Shown: positions 1 to 7,280 of the stretch, one piece after another
Layout of the letters: each line of letters begins with the position of its first letter
Numbering within the stretch: position 1 is the stretch's first letter
From: an uncultured Pedobacter sp.
GTDB lineage: Bacteria > Bacteroidota > Bacteroidia > Sphingobacteriales > Sphingobacteriaceae
Length of the DNA: 17,125 nt
Reading direction: 5' to 3'
NCBI RefSeq assembly: GCF_946479715.1
Contig: NZ_CAMLHF010000114.1
Coordinates: 1 to 17,125 of the forward strand
Position numbers and translations under genes: made by a program
Notes under the pieces: model-generated
The model's input: the letters and a program-made list of their open reading frames with translations, nothing else
What the model was told of the DNA's origin: nothing
The model's database searches: none

Positions 1-238
1 TGTATACGATCCAAACAGAGAGGTCAGCGAATCGGAGATTGGTCTTGCAGGCAATAATACTACAGCTGGTGATATTAAATTTAGTACCCTTGGTTATGGC
101 CTGACCTATATAATAAATTCGAGATTTAAACTTACATTGTACAATGAGCACGTTGTTAACGATGCGACTAAGTTGCCAGATTATACGGCCGACTTAAAAG
201 ATGATGTATTTACTACCAGATTACAGTATCGCTGGTAA
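1..238 (+). CDS. Outer-membrane porin, C-terminal fragment
   Basis: This is the last ~78 codons of a gene that begins before the window, read in the frame starting at base 2 and ending in TAA at 236-238. The residues alternate polar and aromatic/hydrophobic in short strands, with tight turns between them. The protein ends in RLQYRW, a terminal aromatic residue of the kind used as the outer-membrane beta-barrel assembly signal. Segments such as GDIKFSTLGYGLTYIINSR and the final strand resemble phosphate-selective porin (OprO/OprP-like) barrels common in Pedobacter relatives. The substrate cannot be told from this fragment. No terminator is visible in the 25 nt before the next start, only an AT-only 7-bp inverted repeat at 238-253, so read-through into the carboxylase gene is possible. 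Confidence 0.7.
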   Translation, partial: VYDPNREVSESEIGLAGNNTTAGDIKFSTLGYGLTYIINSRFKLTLYNEHVVNDATKLPDYTADLKDDVFTTRLQYRW

Positions 239-263
239 ATAATTAAAATTATTAGTGTTTAAA

Positions 264-1805
264 ATGAAGAATAAAATAGATGTACTTCAGGACAAAATAA
301 AAAAAGCGAATGAAGGTGGTGGTGCAGCGAGGATTCAAAGTCAACATAAAAAAGGCAAACTAACTGCCAGAGAGCGAATCCATTTTTTATTAGATGAAAA
401 TTCCTTTGAGGAAATTGGCATGATGGTAACCCATAGAAGTGTCGATTTTGGAATGGAACGTGAAAAATATCTAGGAGACGGTGTTGTAACGGGTTATGGA
501 AACATAAATGGCCGACTGGTTTATGTGTTTTCACAGGATTTTACTGTTTTTGGCGGTTCTCTTTCTGAAACACATGCCGAAAAGATCTGCAAAATAATGG
601 ACATGGCCATGAAAAATGGAGCTCCACTAATTGGCTTAAATGATAGTGGTGGCGCAAGGATACAAGAAGGTGTGGTTTCATTGGGTGGTTATGCTGATAT
701 ATTTTATAGAAATGTTCAGGCATCAGGGGTTATCCCTCAGCTTTCAGCGATAATGGGGCCTTGTGCGGGGGGAGCAGTGTATTCGCCTGCCATTACCGAC
801 TTTATTTTAATGGTAGAAAATACCTCGTACATGTTTGTTACAGGGCCAAATGTTGTTAAAACGGTAACCCACGAAGAGGTAAGTTCCGAAGAACTTGGTG
901 GTGCATCTACTCATGCTACAAAATCGGGTGTAACTCATTTTGCCTGTTCAAATGAATTAGATGCCATCAATCATGTTAAGAAATTACTGAGTTACATGCC
1001 TCAGAATTGTGAAGAGATTCCATTGCAATTGCCGTATACTTTAACTGATGAAGGCCGTTTATCTCTTAATGGCATTATGCCCGAGAATTCGAATCAGCCT
1101 TATGATGTAAGGTCAGTAATAAGCGAAGTGGCCGATACGGACAGCTTTCTTGAGGTACATAAAGATTATGCAGAAAATATTGTGGTCGGATTTATCCGTT
1201 TGGCAGGGAGAAGTATAGGTATTGTTGCCAATCAGCCCGCTTACCTTGCTGGCGTATTGGACAATCATGCTTCAACAAAGGCCGCCAGATTCGTACGCTT
1301 TTGCGACTGCTTTAACATTCCATTGCTTGTTTTTGAAGACGTTCCCGGCTTTCTGCCTGGTACAGATCAGGAATGGAATGGAATTATTACCAATGGTGCT
1401 AAATTATTATATGCTTTTAGTGAAGCAACTGTACCTCGTATTACTGTAATTACGAGAAAAGCCTATGGTGGTGCTTATGATGTAATGAACTCAAAACATA
1501 TTGGAGCCGACTTAAACTATGCATGGCCTACTGCTGAAATTGCAGTTATGGGTGCAAAAGGTGCTGCTGAAATAATTTTCAAGAAGGAAATTACCAGTGC
1601 GGAGCATCCTGAAGAAAAATGGCTGGAGAAAGAAAAGCTCTATTCAGATATTTTTGCTAATCCTTACAGAGCCGCAGAACGTGGCTTTGTAGATGAGGTT
1701 ATAGAACCTGCCCAAACCCGATCCAAACTAATAAAGGCATTCAAAATGTTAGAGAATAAAGTTGTAAATAGGCCTCGTAAAAAACACGGAAACATCCCTT
1801 TATAA
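264..1805 (+). CDS. Acyl-CoA carboxylase beta subunit (propionyl-CoA carboxylase type)
   Basis: Carboxyltransferase subunit that moves CO2 from carboxybiotin onto a short acyl-CoA such as propionyl-CoA, a cytoplasmic step that gives methylmalonyl-CoA. The 513-residue length fits the family. Visible motifs are the N-terminal [17 protein letters not shown] segment (~22-38), [10 protein letters not shown] (127-136), the first oxyanion-hole loop [12 protein letters not shown] (165-176), [10 protein letters not shown] (361-370) and [11 protein letters not shown] (398-408). The Asp in GAYDVM (~406) matches the position linked in actinobacterial enzymes to propionyl- rather than acetyl-CoA preference; applying that here is inference. 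I chose ATG at 264 over the in-frame GTG at 255 because it follows an A-rich stretch and gives the usual MKNKI start. The stop directly abuts the next ATG. No biotin carboxylase or biotin carrier gene is in the window, so its partners must be encoded elsewhere. Confidence 0.93.
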   Translation: MKNKIDVLQDKIKKANEGGGAARIQSQHKKGKLTARERIHFLLDENSFEEIGMMVTHRSVDFGMEREKYLGDGVVTGYGNINGRLVYVFSQDFTVFGGSLSETHAEKICKIMDMAMKNGAPLIGLNDSGGARIQEGVVSLGGYADIFYRNVQASGVIPQLSAIMGPCAGGAVYSPAITDFILMVENTSYMFVTGPNVVKTVTHEEVSSEELGGASTHATKSGVTHFACSNELDAINHVKKLLSYMPQNCEEIPLQLPYTLTDEGRLSLNGIMPENSNQPYDVRSVISEVADTDSFLEVHKDYAENIVVGFIRLAGRSIGIVANQPAYLAGVLDNHASTKAARFVRFCDCFNIPLLVFEDVPGFLPGTDQEWNGIITNGAKLLYAFSEATVPRITVITRKAYGGAYDVMNSKHIGADLNYAWPTAEIAVMGAKGAAEIIFKKEITSAEHPEEKWLEKEKLYSDIFANPYRAAERGFVDEVIEPAQTRSKLIKAFKMLENKVVNRPRKKHGNIPL

Positions 1806-2993
1806 ATGAAACTTAGTCGTACTGATGTGCTATTGATGGCCTTTTGTACAGGGCTTATCGTAGCTAATATTTATTATTGCCAACCTCTTGTGATTTTAAT
1901 TGCTAAAGAGTTTGGTTTAACGGAGAGTCATGCTGGTAAAATCACCTACCTAACACAGGCTGGCTATGCCCTGGGGCTATTTCTATTAGTCCCATTGGGG
2001 GATATGTTTGAAAGGAAGAAACAAATACTTTTAATAACATGTCTTGCTATTGGGGCATTGCTGTTAGCAGCTTTTGCTCGCTCTTTCTTATTATTGGAAA
2101 TTGCTTGTGTATTAATTGGCGCAAGCTCCATTATTCCTCAGCTTATTTTACCAATGGCGGCAAATCTTAGTTCAGACGAAGATCGCGGTCATACGGTAGG
2201 TATAATTATGAGCGGCTTACTTATCGGCATCCTTGCATCAAGAGCAGTTAGTGGAAGTATAGGATTTTTATGGGGATGGAGAACAGTTTATTTTATGGCT
2301 GCTAGCATATGTCTGCTTTTATTACTGCTTATGGCCAAACGGTTTCCACAAAGCAGACCGTCATTTAAAGGGACTTATAATGAGTTAATGTCGTCAATGT
2401 GGCATTATATAAAAACTGAACCTGTACTGCGCGAAGCTTCCATTATAAACTTTCTAGCTTTCTCTATACTTAGCGCGTTCTGGACAACCATGGTATTATT
2501 CCTTGCCAATCCTCCGTTTAATCTTCAAACATTACAGATAGGCCTTTTTGGCATTGCAGGTGCTGCAGGAGCTTTAGCCGCGCCATTAGTTGGTAAGTTT
2601 AGCGGCGGACTAAACCCACGTAAAAATTTGTTTGTCGGTTTAATTTTGCAACTACTTAGCATTGCCGCCTTTTATTTTACCGGCAGTCACCTTTACTTAT
2701 TTGTAGCTGGTATAATTTTAATAGATATTGGTCAGCAAGCTATTCATGTAACCAATCAAACCCGGATCTATGCTATACTACCGGAAGCTCGTAATCGTTT
2801 AAACACTGTGTTCATGTCTGTAAGCTTTGTTGGAGCATCTTTTGGTTCCGCCTTAGGTTTATGGCTTTGGGAACAGGGTAAGTGGCCACTATTCTGCTGG
2901 GGATGTGGTGCCGTTATTGTTCTAAACATTTGCATATACAAGTTTTATAGTGGTAAAATAAAGAATAAGATTGATGCAGGAAATTCAAATTGA
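1806..2993 (+). CDS. MFS transporter, 12-TM efflux-type
   Basis: A 395-residue inner-membrane protein with about twelve hydrophobic segments in two halves, joined by a hydrophilic loop near residues 185-210. The major facilitator motif A between TM2 and TM3 is clear: PLGDMFERKK at 63-72. The N-terminal segment with NIYYCQPL and the overall size resemble the predicted arabinose-efflux/YgaY-like group of drug:proton antiporters. The substrate cannot be inferred. The ATG begins on the base after the upstream stop, and the 3' end overlaps the next gene by 20 nt, so the three genes are probably translated from one message. The tail after TM12 is short and lysine-rich (KIKNKIDAGNSN). Confidence 0.9.
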   Translation: MKLSRTDVLLMAFCTGLIVANIYYCQPLVILIAKEFGLTESHAGKITYLTQAGYALGLFLLVPLGDMFERKKQILLITCLAIGALLLAAFARSFLLLEIACVLIGASSIIPQLILPMAANLSSDEDRGHTVGIIMSGLLIGILASRAVSGSIGFLWGWRTVYFMAASICLLLLLLMAKRFPQSRPSFKGTYNELMSSMWHYIKTEPVLREASIINFLAFSILSAFWTTMVLFLANPPFNLQTLQIGLFGIAGAAGALAAPLVGKFSGGLNPRKNLFVGLILQLLSIAAFYFTGSHLYLFVAGIILIDIGQQAIHVTNQTRIYAILPEARNRLNTVFMSVSFVGASFGSALGLWLWEQGKWPLFCWGCGAVIVLNICIYKFYSGKIKNKIDAGNSN

Positions 2994-3393
2994 ACAAATC
3001 AGACCTGATTTAACCTGGAGGATAAGACATGAAGTTATGTACCCAGACTTACCTCTTGATGCTATAAAATTGTCTAATGACGATGAAGGAATCCATTTTG
3101 GATTGTTTGCAAATAACCAATTAACTTCTGTAGTTTCTTTATTCAATTCGGGCAATGTCTATCAATTCAGAAAATTCGCAACAATCGCGGAGTCGCAGGG
3201 AAAAGGATATGGATCATTATTATTGGATCATATAATCACCTTTGTTAAAACTTTTGGAGCAATAAAGCTATGGTGCAATGCACGTGTTTCGGCCATTCCT
3301 TTTTACAACAAATTCGGCTTCGTGCAAACGGACAAATTTTCTACCAATAACGGCATCGACTTTGTCATTATGGAGTTAGAACTCAATAATTAA
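2974..3393 (+). CDS. GNAT family N-acetyltransferase
   Basis: Small (139 residue) single-domain acetyltransferase of the GNAT fold, expected to use acetyl-CoA in the cytoplasm. The acetyl-CoA pyrophosphate-binding motif A is visible as FRKFATIAESQGKGYGSLL, with the Q-G-K-G-Y-G core at 75-80. Motif B is LWCNARVSAIPFYNKFGF (99-116), typical of ElaA/YjcF-like or generic GNATs. The acceptor substrate is unknown. I chose ATG 2974 rather than TTG 2971 because ATG is much the stronger start. It overlaps the MFS gene by 20 nt, suggesting translational coupling and possibly a shared detoxification role, though that is inference. Confidence 0.87.
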   Translation: MQEIQIEQIRPDLTWRIRHEVMYPDLPLDAIKLSNDDEGIHFGLFANNQLTSVVSLFNSGNVYQFRKFATIAESQGKGYGSLLLDHIITFVKTFGAIKLWCNARVSAIPFYNKFGFVQTDKFSTNNGIDFVIMELELNN

Positions 3394-3394
3394 C

Positions 3395-3424
3395 TTGGTG
3401 CTTAGGCAGTAGTTTCTATATTTG
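3395..3424 (+). promoter_or_regulatory. Bacteroidetes sigma-ABfr-type promoter for the M42 peptidase gene
   Basis: A -33 TTG at 3395-3397, a spacer of exactly 19 nt, and a -7 box TATATTTG at 3417-3424 match the Bacteroidetes vegetative consensus TTG-N19-TAnnTTTG at every defined base. Transcription should start near 3430, giving a leader of about 15 nt before the ATG at 3445. The -33 element sits just after the stop codon of the acetyltransferase gene, so the peptidase is its own unit. Confidence 0.75.
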
Positions 3425-3444
3425 TTTAGAATAAAAAATATACA

Positions 3445-4560
3445 ATGGCAAAGAAAAAAGAAGATAAAAAGAAGCACGTAAGTGTAGTAAATAAAAAATC
3501 GCTTCAATTTTTTGAAAAATATATCAATAACCCATCCCCAACAGGCTTCGAATACCCTGGTCAAAAATTATGGCTAGATTATTTAAAGCCATATATAGAT
3601 GAAAGTTTCATCGATAATTACGGAACTGCAGTTGGTGTGATTAACCCAAAAGCAGATTTCAAAGTAGTTATTGAAGCTCATGCCGATGAGATTTCCTGGT
3701 TTGTGAATTATATCACTCCAGATGGCTTAATTTATGTAATCCGTAACGGAGGATCAGATCATCAGATAGCCCCATCTAAACGCGTAAATATCCATACCGA
3801 CAATGGTTTGGTTAAAGCCGTATTTGGATGGCCTGCTATCCATACCCGTGGCGCCGGCGAAAAGGAAGAAGCTCCGGCATTAAAAAATATCTTCCTTGAC
3901 TGCGGATGTACATCTAAAGAAGAAGTTGAAAAACTTGGTATTCATGTAGGTTGTGTAATTACCTATGAAGATGAGTTTATGGTATTAAACGACCGCTATT
4001 ATGTTGGCCGTGCATTGGATAACAGAGCCGGCGGTTTTATGATTGCTGAGGTTGCCAGACTGCTTCAGGAAAATAAAAAGAAATTACCTTTTGGGCTTTA
4101 CATTGTAAACTCGGTACAGGAAGAAATTGGATTAAGAGGAGCTGAAATGATAGCTCACAGAATTAAACCTAACGTAGCTATAATTACTGACGTTACTCAT
4201 GACACCACCACCCCAATGATCAATAAGATCACACAGGGAGATTTGGCTTGTGGTAAAGGCCCGGTAGTTTCTTATGCCCCCGCTGTTCAAACAAATTTAA
4301 ACAAATTGCTTATTGAAACAGCTGAGAAGAATGATATCCCTTTCCAACGTCAGGCATCATCCCGCTCAACTGGTACAGATACTGATGCTTTTGCCTATTC
4401 TAACGGAGGCGTTCCATCTGCATTAATTTCTTTGCCTTTAAGATATATGCATACTACGGTTGAGATGATTCATAAAGAAGATGTTGACAATGTGATCAAC
4501 CTCATTTATCATTCTTTATTGAACATTAAAAAAGATCACGATTTTACTTATAAGAAGTAA
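3445..4560 (+). CDS. M42 family metallopeptidase (aminopeptidase/deblocking type)
   Basis: Cytoplasmic dinuclear-metal aminopeptidase, related to the glutamyl/deblocking aminopeptidases that often form tetrahedral dodecamers (TET). The expected residues are visible: H79 and D81 in EAHADE, the bridging D192 in GRALDNRAGG, the catalytic/metal pair E226-E227 in VQEEIGLRGA, D249 in ITDVTHD, and H336 in RYMHTTVEM. The length of 371 residues fits the family. The first ten residues are lysine-rich (MAKKKEDKKK), an N-terminal extension whose role is unknown. There is no signal peptide. A consensus promoter precedes it and a strong terminator follows it, so it is probably transcribed alone. It probably trims peptides left by larger proteases. 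Confidence 0.93.
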   Translation: MAKKKEDKKKHVSVVNKKSLQFFEKYINNPSPTGFEYPGQKLWLDYLKPYIDESFIDNYGTAVGVINPKADFKVVIEAHADEISWFVNYITPDGLIYVIRNGGSDHQIAPSKRVNIHTDNGLVKAVFGWPAIHTRGAGEKEEAPALKNIFLDCGCTSKEEVEKLGIHVGCVITYEDEFMVLNDRYYVGRALDNRAGGFMIAEVARLLQENKKKLPFGLYIVNSVQEEIGLRGAEMIAHRIKPNVAIITDVTHDTTTPMINKITQGDLACGKGPVVSYAPAVQTNLNKLLIETAEKNDIPFQRQASSRSTGTDTDAFAYSNGGVPSALISLPLRYMHTTVEMIHKEDVDNVINLIYHSLLNIKKDHDFTYKK

Positions 4561-4580
4561 TTCTGAATAACTTGATTTTT

Positions 4581-4620
4581 AAGAGGGTGTATCACAGTCA
4601 TGATGCACCCTCTTTCTTTT
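4581..4620 (+). terminator. Rho-independent terminator after M42 peptidase gene
   Basis: A 14-bp stem (4581-4594 with 4601-4614, one G-U pair) closes a 6-nt loop and is followed by a T-rich run through 4620. It lies 20 nt after the peptidase stop. Confidence 0.9.
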
Positions 4621-4622
4621 GT

Positions 4623-4651
4623 TTGTATTTCGGGTGCTTTTCTTACTTTTA
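4623..4651 (+). promoter_or_regulatory. Candidate promoter for the HerA/YjgR-like gene
   Basis: TTG at 4623-4625, an 18-nt spacer and TACTTTTA at 4644-4651 match TTG-N19-TAnnTTTG apart from the last G and one spacer base. A start near 4657 would leave only about 12 nt before the ATG at 4670. A promoter is expected here because a strong terminator lies just upstream. Confidence 0.4.
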
Positions 4652-4669
4652 TAAAAACTATCTTTTCCT

Positions 4670-6214
4670 ATGAGTGATCAATCTGCAAAATTTACAGAAA
4701 AAATTAAGGCCTCTTATACCCCAAGTGGTTCGTACATATATCTCGGAGCAGGTATTCTGGATGGACAAGTAATCGCCGAAGCTGAAGTTAATTTGTCTTT
4801 AAAAATGATGAATAGGCATGGACTTGTTGCAGGAGCAACAGGCACAGGAAAAACCCGAACATTACAACTGCTATCAGAACAACTGTCTGATGCAGGTGTA
4901 CCAGTGTTTATGCTTGATGTAAAAGGTGATTTATCAGGGCTTAATCAACCAGGGCCAATCAATCCAAAAATAGAGGAAAGAGCAGGTCAACTCGGCAAGC
5001 CTTTCAATCCTTCAGGATTCCCTGTAGAGATTTTTTCCTTATCTGGCAAATTAGGTGCTCAAATGCGAGCCACTGTTCTTGAATTTGGACCTACTCTGCT
5101 GTCTAAAATCCTTGATCTAAATGATACACAGGCAGGCGTTTTAGCTGTGATCTTTAAATATGCTGATGACAGCAAACTACCAATTATTGACCTTAATGAT
5201 CTTAAAAAATTGGTTTCATATCTGGCCGAAGGACAGGGTGCTGAAGAGATTAAAAGTTCGTATGGTAAAATATCCACTGCCACCTCAGGAACAATCTTAA
5301 GAAAGATCGTTACCATTGAACAGCAGGGACTGAGTGCTATGTTTGGCGAACGCTCATTTGATATCGAAGATCTTTTTACCAAAACCGACGGTAAAGGAGT
5401 AATTAGCTTACTCAATATCTCCGATGTACAAAATCAGCCTGTACTTTACTCTACCTACCTGTTAAGTTTACTCGCAGAGATTTTTTATAACATGCCAGAG
5501 GTTGGAGATTTAGATAAACCCAAATTGGTTTTCTTTTTTGATGAGGCGCATTTATTATTTAAAAATTCGTCAAAAGCTTTTCTGGAACAGATAGAAACTA
5601 TTATCAGATTAATCAGATCAAAAGGCATAGGCGTATTTTTCTGTACTCAAGCCCCAAGTGATGTGCCTGAGAGTGTATTATCTCAACTAGGAAATCGTGT
5701 TCAGCACGCTTTGAGAGCTTTTACACCTAATGATGTCGATGCGCTTAAAAAGACGGTAAATACTTATCCAAGATCTGAATTCTATGAGATCGATAAAATG
5801 CTGACTTCACTGGGAACCGGGCAAGCTTTAATAACAGTATTGAACGAAAAAGGTATCCCTACAGAAGTGGCAGCAACTATGCTTACGCCACCAAGGGCAA
5901 TCATGGGGCCACTCAGTGCCGCAGATTATAATAATCTTGTCCAATCAAGTGAGCTTACTGCCAAATACCAGGAATCAATTGATCCTGAGAGCGCCTATGA
6001 AATCTTAACTAAACGTGTTAATGATAAATTAACCGAGGAAGAAGAAACAAAACAAGAAGAAGCCCCTAAAAAAGGTGAGAAGAGTTTAGTTGAACAAGTA
6101 ATGGGTGCAACTATAACCAGACAGATAGGAAAAGAAATAGTGCGGGGATTATTTGGTATGCTTACAGGGAAAAAACCTCGCAGCAGCGGCGGAAAGGGAA
6201 TATTTGGATTTTAA
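4670..6214 (+). CDS. HerA/YjgR-like ATPase (DUF853 family)
   Basis: A 514-residue P-loop ATPase of the FtsK/HerA superfamily, resembling Escherichia coli YjgR. Walker A is GATGTGKT (55-62), preceded by the family-typical N-terminal segment with NRHGLVAG. Walker B with its acidic pair is LVFFFDEAH (286-294). A CTQAPSDVP segment (325-333) carries the polar sensor position, and GNRVQHALRAFTP (341-353) holds a likely arginine finger. A charged, Glu/Lys-rich linker (~445-480) leads to the conserved C-terminal tail KEIVRGLFGMLTGKK ending in GIFGF. By family it should form a hexameric ring that may act on DNA, but no biological role is firmly established. There is no NurA nuclease, SIR2 or other defence partner beside it, so this looks like the stand-alone form. 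Confidence 0.9.
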   Translation: MSDQSAKFTEKIKASYTPSGSYIYLGAGILDGQVIAEAEVNLSLKMMNRHGLVAGATGTGKTRTLQLLSEQLSDAGVPVFMLDVKGDLSGLNQPGPINPKIEERAGQLGKPFNPSGFPVEIFSLSGKLGAQMRATVLEFGPTLLSKILDLNDTQAGVLAVIFKYADDSKLPIIDLNDLKKLVSYLAEGQGAEEIKSSYGKISTATSGTILRKIVTIEQQGLSAMFGERSFDIEDLFTKTDGKGVISLLNISDVQNQPVLYSTYLLSLLAEIFYNMPEVGDLDKPKLVFFFDEAHLLFKNSSKAFLEQIETIIRLIRSKGIGVFFCTQAPSDVPESVLSQLGNRVQHALRAFTPNDVDALKKTVNTYPRSEFYEIDKMLTSLGTGQALITVLNEKGIPTEVAATMLTPPRAIMGPLSAADYNNLVQSSELTAKYQESIDPESAYEILTKRVNDKLTEEEETKQEEAPKKGEKSLVEQVMGATITRQIGKEIVRGLFGMLTGKKPRSSGGKGIFGF

Positions 6215-6317
6215 CTACCTCTATATCCATGTGATACATAGAGAAGCGTTATCAGACTAATGAAAAAACTATCTTACTTTTTACATTGAATATAAATTGA
6301 ATCATTATTTTCGCTGC

Positions 6318-7220
6318 ATGAAAAAACCTACCTTATTAATATTAGCAGCTGGTATGGCAAGTCGCTATGGCAGTATGAAACAGATTGATGGCTTTGGCCC
6401 CAATGGAGAAACAATTATTGATTATTCTATATACGATGCAATTAAAGCTGGATTCGGCAAAGTAGTCTTCATCATCAAAGAAGAATTTGTCGAAAACTTT
6501 AAAGCCATATTTGAACCTAAACTTAATGGTAAAATTGAAACTGATTATGTGTTCCAAAATTTCGATTTGAAACAATTTGGCATAGAAGAAGAAATTTACC
6601 GTGAAAAACCGTGGGGAACTGCTCATGCTATTCTATCTGGCAGAAACGCCATTAAAGAGCCTTTTTGCGTAATCAACGCAGATGACTATTATGGTTATGA
6701 TGCGTTTAAAAAAATGGTAGACTTTTTAAATAATGAGGCAACTGACAGCAACTATTCTATTGTTGGTTATCAAATTGGGAAAACGCTATCTGATTTTGGA
6801 TCTGTATCTCGTGGGGTTTGCAAAACCAATGAGGCTGGATTCCTTGAAGAGATTACTGAACGTACTCAGGTTTATAAAAAAGATGGTGGAATTGTATATG
6901 AAGAAAATGGTTCTGAATATCCATTAGAATATAACACCCCGGTTTCAATGAACTTTTGGGGCTTTACTCCGGCTGTCTTTAAATTAACTGAAGACTTATT
7001 TAGAGTATTTGCTTTAGAAAATAAAGACAAGCCAAAAGCTGAATTCTTTATCCCTTTGATTGGCGAAAATCTTGTAAAAAGTGGTGCAGCCTCTTTCAAA
7101 GTTATACCTACAGATAGCCAGTGGTTTGGAGTAACTTATAAAGAAGATAAGCCTTTTGTACAGGAATGTATAGATCAGCTAGTAAAAGATGGGACTTATC
7201 CTGAGAACCTTTGGAACTAG
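6318..7220 (+). CDS. Sugar-phosphate nucleotidyltransferase-like protein
   Basis: A 300-residue protein with the Rossmann-like nucleotidyltransferase fold that couples an NTP to a sugar 1-phosphate. The signature loop LAAGMASRYGSMKQ spans 9-22, including the R and K that contact the triphosphate. PWGTAHA (98-104) resembles the base/sugar contact region, and NADD (120-123) supplies the Mg-binding Asp. The C-terminal part has NFWGFTP (212-218) and WFGVTYKED (269-277). I chose ATG 6318 over the upstream TTG 6297 because it places the loop at the usual distance from the N-terminus. The sugar and nucleotide are not known. Some Bacteroidetes relatives sit beside a sugar kinase, as in MurNAc recycling (AmgK/MurU), but no kinase is present here. 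A weak TTG-N17-TATTTTCG match at 6286-6313 would give almost leaderless transcription. Confidence 0.85.
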   Translation: MKKPTLLILAAGMASRYGSMKQIDGFGPNGETIIDYSIYDAIKAGFGKVVFIIKEEFVENFKAIFEPKLNGKIETDYVFQNFDLKQFGIEEEIYREKPWGTAHAILSGRNAIKEPFCVINADDYYGYDAFKKMVDFLNNEATDSNYSIVGYQIGKTLSDFGSVSRGVCKTNEAGFLEEITERTQVYKKDGGIVYEENGSEYPLEYNTPVSMNFWGFTPAVFKLTEDLFRVFALENKDKPKAEFFIPLIGENLVKSGAASFKVIPTDSQWFGVTYKEDKPFVQECIDQLVKDGTYPENLWN

Positions 7221-7277
7221 TTAAGCAATAAAAAAAGCCCCTTGGTAAATTACCAAGGGGCTTTTTTTATTGCTTAA
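7221..7277. terminator. Bidirectional terminator, 57-bp perfect palindrome
   Basis: Two perfectly complementary 28-nt arms (7221-7248 and 7250-7277) flank one base. The GC-rich core GCCCCTTGGTAA is bordered by seven A on the left and seven T on the right, so either transcript gives a stable hairpin followed by a U-tract. It fills nearly the whole gap between the nucleotidyltransferase stop (7218-7220) and the dnaK stop (7281-7283), which face each other. Confidence 0.96.
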
Positions 7278-7280
7278 AGA

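Noticed and set aside
238..253. AT-only inverted repeat AATAATT-AA-AATTATT after the porin gene
   Set aside because: No GC pairs and no T-tract; such repeats are expected by chance in AT-rich spacers.
5059..5415. Open frame on the minus strand inside the HerA-like gene
   Set aside because: A shadow frame: no recognisable protein, and the opposite strand encodes a clear ATPase throughout.
6220..6246. Hairpin CTCTAT/ATAGAG after the HerA-like gene
   Set aside because: Only six pairs, a 13-nt loop and no following T-tract, so not a supportable terminator.
4655..6276. Shared string AAAACTATCTT upstream of the HerA-like and nucleotidyltransferase genes
   Set aside because: Eleven AT-rich bases at different distances from the two starts are likely coincidence.
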